Origin: Neurospora crassa OR74A
Lineage: Eukaryota; Ascomycota; Sordariomycetes; Sordariales; Sordariaceae
Length of the DNA stretch: 64,000 bases
Direction: 5' to 3'
Assembly (NCBI RefSeq): GCF_000182925.2
Contig: NC_026501.1
Location: forward strand, 2,728,001-2,792,000
Part shown: positions 22,487-33,168 of the stretch, piece by piece
Numbering within the stretch: position 1 is the first letter of the stretch
How the letters are laid out: each line of letters opens with the position of its first letter
Made by a program: the position numbers and the translations under genes
The notes under the pieces: generated by a model
Told to the model about the DNA's origin: nothing
The model's input: only the letters and a program-made list of their open reading frames with translations
Databases searched by the model: none

Positions 22487-25400
22487 TCAGATGCTAAGAT
22501 CTTTGAGCTTCTCAGAGAGCCACTCCTCAGCCTTCTTGACGGCCTCTTCGAGTTTCTCGGGCTCGGCACCGGCACCTTGGCGACTGGGCTCCTTGCCTCC
22601 AGTCTTGCCTCCGATGACGGCGCTGACGGCCGATGTCCACTGCTCGGCGGTAACACCCTTGGAAGAGAGGGCCTGGAGAGTTGAGATGGTTAGCATCGTT
22701 TAAGGTCGAATGATCTTATGTAGTGAGGGACGATCAGTGAGAACTTACAGTGCCGACATAAACACCATGCATAACTTGGTCGTCCTTGCTACCAGCAAAG
22801 ACGTAGACGGACCTCTCCTTGTCCTTAGTCTTGTAGTAGGTGATAACGTCCGAGATGGCCTTGGCGTTAGCGGAGATGGGAAGGTGGCCAACGAACACCT
22901 TGGACTCCTTGTTTTCGTCCTTCTGGAAGTGGCTGGCGACGGTGTCGAGGGCAGTCTTGCTCTCAGCTTTCTGGCGCTTCTTCTGCTCGTCGACGACCTC
23001 TTTCTGAATCTTCGTAAAGCGGGTGCGGAGCTCCTCCTTGGTAAGGACGGAGATGGTGAGACCGTCAAGCTCGACGGCGGCGGCCTTGATCTCGGCAGCC
23101 TTCTGTGGGCCGTAGGCGAGGGCATTGATATGGTTGAGCTTCTCGTTGAAGACCTGAGCCTCGCGCTGGGCCTGGTGGGCACCCTCGCCGGTGTAGGCGA
23201 CGATACGGCGGATGCCCTTGGCAATGCCGCTCTCCTCGACAATGATCAGGTCCTTAATCAGACCGGTGTTTTCGACGTGAGTACCGCCGCAGAACTCGAC
23301 GCTGATCTTGCGCCACTCGGGGTTCTTTGGGTTCTTGAGCAGCTCGTCAACCTCCATGCCGATAGAGACGACGCGAACGGGGTTGGGGTAGGTCTCGCCG
23401 AAGACGGCACGGACACCCTCGATCTCGCGAGCAAGGTCGAGATCGACATCCTTGGAGTAGGCCTTGAGGTTCTGACGAATGTAGTGGTTGGACAGATCCT
23501 CAATCTTTTTGATGTCCTCCAGAGAAATAGCAGCCTTGTGGCTGAAATCGAAACGGAGCTTGTCCTGGTCGACCAGCGAGCCCTTCTGGTTGATCTCGTC
23601 ACCAAGAACCTCACGCAGAGAGTGGTTCAGGATGTGAGTACCAGTGTGGTTGTTGCGGATAGGCTGACGGCGAAGCTCGTCGTATTCACAAACGACCTCA
23701 TCACCCTCGGTAAGTTCACCGTACTCGAGGAAACCGTTGTGGACAATGTAACCACCATACTCCTGAACGTCAAGGACCTTGAACTCGGCAACGCCATCAA
23801 TAATGATGCGGCCGGTATCGGCGACCTGACCACCGGACTCGGCGTAGAAGTTGGTGTTGTCGAGCAGGAGACCAAGTGGGGTCTTGGCAGGAAGATCCTT
23901 GCTGGACTTAAGGAACTCCTTGCCGTTGAAGATCAGCTGGACCTTGCCCTTGGTATCACCCTTAAGGAACTTGGCATCTGAGTTGGGGCGGGGAATGTTA
24001 AGAGCAGTCTCGAGCTCAGCGATCTGGTGAACGTTGAGCTTGGCGAATTCCTGGACAGCCTCCTTGACGGCCTTGGAAGCCTCTCTGGCCTTCTCGCGGG
24101 CCTCGTTAACCTCAGCCTCATCGATGGTAAGGCCACGCTCCTCAGCCATAAGCTTGGTAAGATCCTCCGGGAAACCGAATGTGTCGTAAAGTCTCCAGAC
24201 ATCGGCACCGGAAAGCTTCTTCTCACCGCTCTTGATGGCAAGAGCAGCGTACTTCTCGAACTGCTTCTCACCTCGGTCAAGGGTGACAGCGAAAGCAACC
24301 TCCTCCTCGTCAAGGATCTCCTTGATGTCGGTCTGCTTCTTCACAAGCTCAGGGAACTGCTCGCCCATCTGCTCCACCAAGGCGGGGAGGATCTTGGAGA
24401 AGAAGGTACCAATCTCAGCGTTGAAGTACTTCCTGGCATAGCGGACACCTCTGCGGAGGACACGGCGAACGACATAGCCGCGTCCGACGTTGTTGGGAGC
24501 AGCGCCGTCGGCAATGGCGAAAGAAAGAAGACGGATATGGTCGGCAATAACACGGTAGGCGGTATCGATACCATCGACGTCGTCCTTGCCATACTTGTCG
24601 GTGTATTCCCTGGCACCGGTAACTTCCTGGATCTTGGTGAAAAGAGGAGTGAAGATATCGGTGGCGTAGTTGGAGGTTTTGTCCTGGAGGGCAGATACCA
24701 GTCTCTCGAAGCCCATACCGGTATCGATGTGCTTCGCAGGGAGAGACTTGAGAGACTTGTCGGCCTGTCTGTCGAACTGGATGAAGACAATGTTCCAGAC
24801 TTCAACCACCAAGGGGTCGTCCATATTGACGAGGTGGGCGGCATTCCGGCCGCCTCCAACCTTGTCGTAGTGGATTTCGCTGCAAGGACCACAAGGGCCC
24901 TGGTCACCCATCTCCCAGAAGTTGTCCTTCATGTTACCGGGGATAATGTGGTCCTCGGGAACACCAACCTCGAGCCAGAGGTTCTTGGCCTCGAGATCCG
25001 GCTCGAGACCAAGGTCTGGGCTGCCCTCGAAGTATGTGACATAAAGTCTCTGAGGGTCCAGCCCATAGACCTTTGTCAGAAGCTCCCAAGACCACGCAAT
25101 GGCCTCCTTCTTAAAGTAATCGCCAAAAGACCAGTTGCCCAACATCTCAAAGAAAGTCTGCCGACATATGTTAGTGCCATGAGCTCGCTATATATAGACC
25201 GCATCGGCACGTACGTGGTGGTAGCTGTCCTTGCCGACATCGTCGAGATCCTGTTTAGGGTTATGTTAGCAATTGCTCTTGGTAGGCCAAGCGTTGGAGG
25301 AGGGAGCCGGGACTTACATTGTGTTTGCCACCCGCGCGAATGCACTGTTCCAAAGGGTCAGTAAAGGCTTGTCAACAACCATATTGCAGCAGACGACGAG

Positions 25401-26329
25401 ATATCACCTTTTGTGTGTCAACCGCACGCTTCAGCTGGGCCATATCCTCCGTCTTGCCAATGGTGCCCAGGAAGATGGGCTTGAACTGATTCATGCCCGC
25501 ATTTGTGAATAGCAATGTGGGGTCATTGTGAGGGACGACCGACGACGAGGGGACTGCGCACAGGAGGCGAAAATGGTCAGCGCATTGCAAACAAAGGTAC
25601 CATGTTGAACGATAGTGTCTAGGGATGGCAATGAAAGCATCGCGGCGTGTCTTGGCCCATTGTTGCGGCGGGCGCATGCAGGTGAAGCATGTGGGAATGC
25701 CCTCTCAGGTTTCTCTTTTCTTTTTTTTCTCCCGCCGCGACGGACAGGACAGGGCAGCGGAGGGGAGGGGATGAGGGGTAGCCAGCAATCATGTGGCGGA
25801 GGGATGTTTGCATACCGACATTGTGACCCCGCTCTGCAAAAAAGTCCAAAAAGGTCTTGCGGACCTGGACACCAGTCCACTGAGAATCAGAAGCCATGAC
25901 GGGCAGAGTTGAAGACTGAACAAGTGACGACGACGAAGAAGAAGAAAAGAGCCGCGAGGAGGAAAACGCGGATCCGGTCGAAACGCGCTCAAGGGCCGGG
26001 AAAGTGGAGGAATTCGCCGTAGTGAGCGTGGTGCGTGTGCGTGTGCGGGTCGTGGTGGCCGTCGGTGTTGTCGGGGTGCAGGTGGTGAGCGGCTTCGTGG
26101 ACTTGCAGGGCGTGGTGACTGCTCGAAGATTCTCGAGCGAGGAGGGCGGGATCGGCCTAGTAATAGTCCTGCCGCGATACTTGTGGAAGGTTCGTGAGCA
26201 ATGACTCAAGCCCTTAAAGGCTGGGGGCAGTCTCGTGCCACTGCAGCTCCTGCTCCCGCTGGTTCCAGGCCCATACGCAGAGAACCAGCGCAACGACAAT
26301 CCCAACCTGTTTGTCACAAGACTCTTCAT
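22487..26329 (-). CDS. ala1: alanyl-tRNA synthetase, cytosolic and mitochondrial forms
   Basis: Six exons are read on the minus strand: 26329-25816, 25553-25408, 25344-25318, 25250-25215, 25157-22749 and 22672-22487. The long form is about 1105 aa. It charges tRNA-Ala in the cytosol and mitochondria. The class II catalytic core includes [19 protein letters not shown] and [14 protein letters not shown]. An AESGGQ motif marks the editing domain. The editing zinc ligands are His745 and His749 ([10 protein letters not shown]) and Cys864/His868 ([10 protein letters not shown]). The C-terminal C-Ala segment is helical. Residues 1-144 are a Ser/Thr/Arg-rich extension starting [16 protein letters not shown]. 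Met145 (ATG at 25897) gives [20 protein letters not shown], the normal start of a cytosolic enzyme, and a protein of 961 aa, close to yeast Ala1. Two exons of 27 and 36 nt were placed from conserved residues CIRAGGKHN and [12 protein letters not shown]. Confidence 0.96.
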
Positions 26330-26720
26330 TCTTTACCGAGTTTCGTCTGTCTCCCACCAAAAGTCGGCCAGCGAAACCCAAGAGCCTAGTCGCAGCGCTA
26401 GTAGCTAAATTAAACACCACCTTTGTCGCGGCAACAGATCTGACAATCTAGAACCTACCGCTTAGGACCGGCTGCTATCTCTCGCCAACCCAATCTCAAT
26501 CAGGAAGCTCAACGCAAGGTGATTGGCGCAAATCACCCAGGTCACCCGGAGCCTCTACACTAAGGTATCACGGGTATCCAATACCCTGCAGCTAGGTATC
26601 TGTGGTACCGGTCGTGCGGGGGAGAGAGACGGAAGTTTCAAACGTCAGTTGCGGTCTGGAGGAGGGTTAAAAGACGGAGAAAGAGGAGGTTCGAAGGCGA
26701 AAATTGGCCGCGGGGAGAAA
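26330..26720. promoter_or_regulatory. divergent promoter region (AlaRS / conserved unknown protein)
   Basis: 391 bp between two starts. The frame of the plus-strand gene stays open upstream to about 26523 without an ATG, so a longer leader is possible. No known element was recognised. Confidence 0.45.
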
Positions 26721-27785
26721 ATGATGCTGACCCATTTCCAATCTGGACCACTACCACACCTGGTTGCGCCCACCACGCCCACCACCGCCAGCACCATGGA
26801 GATGCCTGGATATGGATACAGTATGATGAACCAGCATCAGCAACAGCAACAACAGCAACAACTCAACTATCACAACAACGACAACAACAACAACAACAAC
26901 AACATCAGCTCCAACCAATTCATTCGGCAACAATATGTTGCACCTCAACCAGCACCATGTGCGCGGAAGCGCAAAGCCGATTCACAGCCTGAACACGAGC
27001 GCCTCTCCAAGCGCATGAGCCTGTTGAATCTGGGTATGTTCCGCCACCGCCACCGCTCCTCTCTTCCCTTATCTCCTATCATATCAGTGACATAATGTCT
27101 TCAGTTCCACCGCTCAGTCACTAACACGACCCAACCCACCACAGAACACGGCGGCCATAGGTTATACGTCTCCGTTGGGAACCCACAAGCGCAAAACTCC
27201 TTCTCATCTTCATTCCCATCTACTACTACACCTCCCACCACATTGCCATCATCATCTTTATCGTCTCAGACCAACCAATACCCTACCGCCGCCGCCGTAG
27301 GTCAAGATGACACCGAATTCATGCAAGTCGACAACACCAAGCACAAAGTGTACATCTACAACATCGAAGATGAGCTCTCCTCTGAGAGCGAGGCCGAACA
27401 AGACGGCAGCAAGCTGGTTTTCCTCCCGGATATCGAGAGTCACCTGCGACAGAACCGCATCCCGGCCCAGGTGCTCAATGCCCAGCCACTGTCTGTGGAG
27501 TCGGATATCCTGAACAAACAACTGGTGCTCTACAGCGTGCCAGCGTCCCTTACGGTCCCTGAGGAGCAGGATAGCGTGCGCAAAGCCATCTTGGAGGCGC
27601 GCGCCCGCATTCGTGAGAAGCATCTGATGGAGAGTCAACAGCTGCAACAGCAGCAAAGGCAGCAGCAGGTCAACAATACACTGACGGATACGGTGCAGAT
27701 TATTCATCCCGGGTCACTGCCGCAGTTTGATACTGGTGCTGCTGCTGGTGATGAGGTTGATGATGATGCTATGGAGCTTGACTAG
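26721..27785 (+). CDS. conserved fungal protein of unknown function, Gln/Asn-rich
   Basis: Two exons are read, 26721-27033 and 27145-27785, giving about 317 aa. The splice (GTATGT...ACAG) joins KRMSLLNL to EHGGHRLYVSVGN, which reads through smoothly. The N-terminal third has polyQ and polyN runs. A basic patch, CARKRKADSQPEHERLSKRM, could be a nuclear signal. The second exon holds the segment that looks conserved: KHKVYIYNIEDELSSESE, a line ending IPAQVL, then LVLYSVPASLTVPEEQDSVR and a basic helix rich in Arg, ending in more Gln. I recall similar proteins in other ascomycetes, always uncharacterised; no enzyme motif is visible. A nuclear regulator or scaffold is plausible but is a guess. Confidence 0.8.
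26832..26905 (+). repeat. CAR/AAY trinucleotide runs (polyQ then polyN)
   Basis: Mixed CAG/CAA codons (about 26838-26862) encode Gln, followed by AAC/GAC repeats (about 26872-26904) encoding Asn with some Asp. They lie in the first exon of the conserved unknown protein. Length variation between strains is likely. Confidence 0.85.
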
Positions 27786-28318
27786 ACTAGACTGTACAGA
27801 AGTCTGGTCTTTCCACGTGCGATCAGATCAAAGCAGGGCAGCGCAATAGCAGTTTGTTCAGGTTTGTCTGGCGTTTGAAAATGGATCTGGTACACACAAA
27901 GGGATGGGCATGGTAAAAAAGGTCCCCACGAAACGGATATACGGGGAACAAAACAACAGCGAGGCGTTATGGCGTTTGCTTTTTATCTTCAAAGGCATGA
28001 GGTTCAAACACGCATGATGATGCCTCGAAATTGGGAGACATTGCCTGGATTTGTAAGTTAACTTTGAGCTTCATCAATACCATTTATCAGTACTTTGGCT
28101 ATCTCGGCTGAGCTCAAGTGATCGCCACGGTCCTTAAGGTTGTTCCTTCATTCTGGCACAATCAATGCAAATCAAACATGTGAAAGTAAGACAATGCTAT
28201 ACCTGCCGATCCAACCAACCATCTAATCATCCCAGTTGATTCGAATGCCAAGATTACGAACGAACCCCAAACCGACGAAGCCTTCCTACCCAAGAAAAAA
28301 AAAAGTTTGTCCAATCAC
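27786..28318. other. tail-to-tail intergenic region
   Basis: 533 bp between two convergent genes. It is AT-richer than the flanking exons. No feature is recognised. Confidence 0.5.
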
Positions 28319-29316
28319 TCAATCACGAAAAGGATTCGTTCCACCCGTTCCCTGCTGCCTTATCGGCGCCGGTGCCTGTGTCTGCGCCTGTGCTTGTATC
28401 GACGGTGGTGGTCCAGGCGGCGCTTCATATCGCTCGTTGCCATCGCCGCCAGTTCCAGAGGTTGGTGGCACTGTTGTTGACACCGGCGGTAGTACTGGCG
28501 CCTGTTGCATAGGATCCACCTTCGTCGCTCCATCGGGCGGCTGCGCCATAGCCATGGCCATGGTCGGTGGAGGTCCCGGGTACATCGGGGGACGAGGAGC
28601 GTCGGGGTCATAGACTGGTGGGGGAACTGGGTACATTCCGTAGTTTCCGTAGGGCTGTTGTTGTTGGCTGCCGGGTCTGGTAAGAACAGCAGGGTTGCCG
28701 TAAGGCCGGAAGGTTGTTTGGGGATCAGCGTAGCGAGGGTCTACGCGGGCGATATCGTCGCGGGCGACGAGCCACTTTTTGGGTTGTGTTAGTCTCTGTG
28801 GTCTTCGGACGGAATGGAATGGATTAAATAGGGTACAAGATGGGCGTAGAGGAAGGAGAATGATGTAAGGATCTGTGGGAAACACGAGAAGAGAAGAGAA
28901 TAACAGAATGATTGCTAACCCTGTGATACGCCATGGGTGGTTGACCCTTCGTTATCCGCCTTTTGGCGTGGAGATAGCCTAGTATGAGGTAGAGCCCGAA
29001 GAAGGTACTTAGGCCGAGGAAAAGAGACCATTTGACGATGACGCCCGTCTGATGTTCAATGATGATAGGATTAGCAAAGGAACTGGCAGAATGTTACTGA
29101 TAGCCTGTCTTTGTCGCCATGGATGTTGGAGGAGTGAGTGACCGAGTGAACCGAGGAGGCACAACTTACTCTTGTGTACCAAAAGGGGACATAACAACTA
29201 TTTGGGTCGATGAAGCCATCTGCCCCCCGAGTACAGTTGCTATATTCTCTTATCTCCCGTGAGACTATCCTCGATAATAAGAGAGTCGGTTTGACTATCG
29301 ACTCAGACGCCGCCAT
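28319..29316 (-). CDS. single-pass membrane protein with PPxY motif (RCR-like topology)
   Basis: Three exons are read on the minus strand: 29316-29170, 29048-28920 and 28774-28319, giving about 243 aa. The N-terminus holds Cys residues in SNCTRGADGFIDPNSCYVPF. One transmembrane helix lies at about 52-75 (VIVKWSLFLGLSTFFGLYLI), followed by basic HAKRRITKG. The tail runs PMAYHRWLVARDDIARVDPRY and is then rich in Pro, Gln and Tyr. It contains a PPVY motif (144-147), the ligand for WW domains of Rsp5/Nedd4 ubiquitin ligases. The layout of a Cys-bearing outer part, one helix, a basic stop and a PPxY tail is like yeast Rcr1/Rcr2 and other Rsp5 adaptors. The family is not proven to be the same. Role in sorting membrane proteins is inferred. 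Confidence 0.8.
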
Positions 29317-31202
29317 GATGGTCTATTCCAAGCCAGCAGAATGTGAACACGAGTGTGACAAGCAGGAACACTCTAACAGAGGTATGTAGGCAACACTAAT
29401 GCCCAAGTAGACAAGTCCGAAATTCCAACGTGTAGTTATTAGTTGGATATATCGAGACACTGATACACCAAGCCAACTGTGAGCTCCGGCTGTCAAGAAT
29501 GTCGGCGGAGTCTGAGGAAGGATATGATAAGATAAATGATGGGGCTAGAAGGGGGAATTAGTGATAAGAACAAGAGTCAGAGACAGAAAGTGAAAACGAA
29601 TGAACAGGGTAAGAGGAAGTGATCAGGAACCAACACTCTTTAGAACCTTCCTCCTGCCGCCCAGCAGCATGGGATCTCTCGTAGTAGTAGCAGCGGTCTT
29701 GCAAGACAGGAGAGAAGGAAGAGTGTAATGCCGGGTTTGTGCACTGAGCGATGAGACAGAAGAAGTAGAGGACCCAGACACACGTAGTGCCTCCTGTGAG
29801 TGGCGGCGACTACAACCTAGGCGAGAGACGGAGGGAGAGGAAGACGGCACAGAATTGCCAAGACTTGGGGCCGAGAGCAGATTACTCCATCAAGAAGACA
29901 GATCTAGAGAGACCTGCCTGCTTTCCTTCACTCCATCTCCCAAAAATCTTGTGATACGTGCTCGGTCGTGAAACAGCACTTGTCCCAGTCATCGACAGGG
30001 TAAGCGCAAATCACAGCACACGTCTGAATGGAAGGTTCCATGATTCACGATAGGGAGGCCGACCATGTGTCCTGGGCGTCCGACACTAGTCCACCAAATT
30101 GTGTCTATCTATTCCTTCCCTGGGTAGACTAGAGTTGGTACCTCATAAGCCGCAATAAAGGACACAGTCGGGAGTCACCGTAAGGGGCAGTCATGTATGT
30201 AAGAGAAAGGATAAAATCTGTAACCAGGGGCTTCTCTTGTCGTTGCAGTGCATGGTCGTGGTCCATCCCCAGATCGCGCTTGCTTGACTTGCTTGCATAC
30301 AAGTCGGCCGCTACTGTGGCAACCCGGGGATCCGGGGCAAGTCGACTGCGAGTCTGCAAGCCACAAACTGCAGCAAAGGTGCAAGCGGGCATGATCCCAG
30401 TTCGAATGTAGCAAAGGCTACGAAACGGCAGTGGTGCTCGGGCGGTTGGTTTGTACGGCAGAAAGGTTTCATCAGACCTGAGGTCGTACCCCTTATCTGA
30501 GTTTCAGTTGTTTGCCGAGCCGGAACCCCTGAAGAGTTACACAGGCCATGTCACTACCTTCGCCGGTAGTGGCTGGCGGCAGCGGTTAGGCCATCCTTTC
30601 CTGTCCCGGGTATCGTAGGCTGGCCGTGGCAAGTCCCTAAGGCTGGAATAAAAGAAACACCACAGAAGCGAGCGCCTGGTAACTCGAACTTGATTCAATC
30701 CGGGGGAAACGGGTAAGGTTGCCGTCGGGGTTCATACAGGAACTGGGAACCCGTGACAACTAACCACCAAGCTCAAGCCTGTGACGGATACTTACAAGGA
30801 CCGCTGAAGGGACAAAGGTTCAGACATGTCCTAGATCGCTGCCCTTGTGTGCATTGCCTGCCGCGAATATCGGATGTCTTGCAAAGATCATGTACCTACT
30901 CGATAAATCAGGTCTCGCCCGCATGAAAAGTGGCCTGTATATCTGGTGTACAGAGACACACTTACGGCCTCCTGATTGTCGGATGGAGAGATATAATCTC
31001 GGAGTCGTGACACATTGGGTGTCTTGGAATACTAATTCCTCGCGACGACTTGGCCTTCTGAGATGAGGCAGGTGAGAAACCGTTGGTCTGATCCGTCAAG
31101 TGATCGTTCCGAGCTGTGGGGGCCCAGAGGGCAGCTCCTGGGTTCCCTCTTGTTCTTTCTTGCCTTCTCTTTCTCTTCCCTTTGGCAAAGCGTTCCAGGC
31201 CT
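29317..31202. other. 1.9-kb intergenic region
   Basis: This is the upstream region of the PPxY membrane gene (-) and the 3' side of the Mei5-like gene (-). The frames are short and unconvincing. No tRNA-like B box or repeat was found by eye. Confidence 0.5.
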
Positions 31203-32438
31203 CTAATCCAGCCACTTGTCTTCGTTCGGATCGTATCCCAAGACGTCAGGCTCAATATTGAGGCTTTGCAGCATCATGAGCATGGTAAATCCCTAGCAGC
31301 AACACGTGCGTCAAGTTAGCCCCTGTTTTTCTGTCAGTGACACTCACCTTTGCCACAGTAACCTTACCGAGTCCTCGCAATTGTCTTCCACACTTCCGTT
31401 TCCATCGTCATTGTTTCCAGCTTCTTGCGAAAATCGCCGGTTGTCATCATCCTCATCGCCGCTGACATCGGAGTTTTCGATATCCCGCTCATCAATATCA
31501 CCTTTTCCCTTTCGTTTCTTCCCTTTCTGCCCCTCATCGTCCCAAGCAGAATGAAACCCCTCCCTCTGCCTCCTCCTCGTCTCCCTCCACGCCTTGGCCC
31601 CGCCCATATCCGCCACCCTCCCTTTGATAAGCTCAAACAATTCCTCTGCTGCTTGTCTGCTCGCGAGCTTCCATTTCTTTACTAACCCTTTCAACTCCGC
31701 GTCAATGACTGTTGCGTCCTGCCGTCGTAGCTCCTTGCTCTCCTCGACAGCAGCCGTCCGTGACGCTATCTCGATACGCTTCGCCTGCCTGATGAGATCC
31801 AACTGATTTTGCATAGTGACCAAATGAACCTTCGTCTCCCTGTGAGACTTTTGCAGTCCGGCTAAGATGTCGTCACTGCCATCTGGACCAAGCTCACTAA
31901 CAACTGCCCCCCTTGCGAGATGGTTTAGATCAACGGAAGGACGCGTAGAAGTGGTACTGGAGACAAAAGAAGTTCCTGACCCGATCCTACTTCGCTTCTG
32001 ATTGATACCAGAACTGGTAGCTCGAGGCTCTTGCCCCTGCTCTTGCTTGTTGCTCAAATCCAGAATGGGTAGCTTCGCGTTCCGTCGTGCACTCGTACTG
32101 GGGCCAGCAGCGCTGGCACCACTATAGTGGAGACTGTTCTTTGATGCTTTCCTCGCTGCTGGCGTCGATACCGAGGAGAAACTTGTTTCTTCGTCGTCGT
32201 CGTCGTCGTCGTCTTCTTCCTCCCCTTCTGCCCTGGCATCGACGACGCCATCACCGCTACCCACCGCCGCTCGTAGTTTTGTCGTTTTACCCTGCTTCGT
32301 CGCCGTGTAATCTGTTGGCTTGTCACCAGGCGGTGTGCGATTGATCATGGGAGATCGAAAAGGCCTCCGCAGTGTAGCGTTGGCCAGCTCGACGCGGCGG
32401 CGCTTGGCTGCTGGCCCTGGTGTTGTGCGAGATGACAT
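31203..32438 (-). CDS. mei5: Mei5/Sfr1-like DNA repair and recombination protein
   Basis: Two exons are read on the minus strand, 32438-31368 and 31292-31203, giving about 386 aa. The N-terminal half is disordered, basic at the start (PAAKRRRVELANATLRRPF) and has a run of seven Asp. A coiled-coil stretch follows: LQKSHRETKVHLVTMQNQLD, then RQAKRIEIASRTAAVEESKEL. Next is KKWKLASRQAAEELFELIKG and a short MGGAKAWRE helix, typical of the Mei5/Dds20 family. The small second exon supplies the C-terminal signature SGFTMLMMLQSLNIEPDVLGYD. Mei5/Sfr1 works with Sae3/Swi5 to load and stabilise Rad51/Dmc1 filaments in recombination. The family assignment rests on remembered motif similarity, not a search. 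Confidence 0.75.
32191..32214 (-). repeat. GAC-type trinucleotide run encoding polyaspartate
   Basis: About eight GAC/GAT-like codons on the minus strand encode an Asp run in the Mei5-like protein's disordered half. Confidence 0.8.
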
Positions 32439-33168
32439 CGTCTTAGGTAAGAGGCAGGTTGGTGGATAAGGGGTTGCGCGCCGGTTGGAGTGTGAAGGAA
32501 TTGGTCTTCGTGGGGTAAAAAGTAGTATTAGATTGCGTGCGGTTCATTGCTGCGCTCTTTGAAGTGCAACGTGACGTTGCGGTCTAGTCCGATGAAAAAC
32601 ACGATGGGTTGAAATGTGATTGTGAGATGAAAGAACTACCGCAATGCGAACGGAGACTGGGGATCATTTTAGCGAGTCGTACCTGCTGTAGTAGTTAGGT
32701 ATCCATACCGGGCAGCTGCATCAAGGTCTGCAGAGGAGGGTCCTCACGATCATTCAAAGCAAGCATCCTCCCAACTGAACCATGATTAAAGTCCATTCAG
32801 GCCAAGAAAGAGAGCCGGGTTCTGTTGCTGTCGATCGACTCCCATTCAGCATCATCCGTTTGCTTGGTTGGCCCGCAGATGTCTGCGTTGAATACAAGTA
32901 CAAGTGCTTGGCCTGAAAGACGTGTTAGTGGGCACGTGGGTGACGCACTAACAGCAACATCGGCTTCTACCCTGTAGAATAGTTCAAGAACGGTGCTTGT
33001 ATGGCTACTCTCAACCATAACCATTCCAACGTCTGTTATAGTATACAGCGTATGTATTCAATACCCAAGTACACCATCGCTCATTAATAGCTCAAAGAAT
33101 ACCGCTTATGGTAAAGACTAAAGATGCAGTGGGAAAAAAAGAGTTGCAAAGCCGTGCCAACCAGCTGC
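32439..33168. other. intergenic region upstream of the Mei5-like gene
   Basis: 730 bp between the Mei5-like start (-) and the Hrd3 stop (-). A TTAGGTATCCATACC element lies near 32695. No gene is seen. Confidence 0.5.

Noticed and set aside
22710-25364. Two long plus-strand frames (about 423 and 445 codons) opposite AlaRS
   Set aside because: They mirror the minus-strand exon with strong codon bias, have Leu/Val/Gly-rich meaningless sequence and no domain. They are shadows of the synthetase gene.
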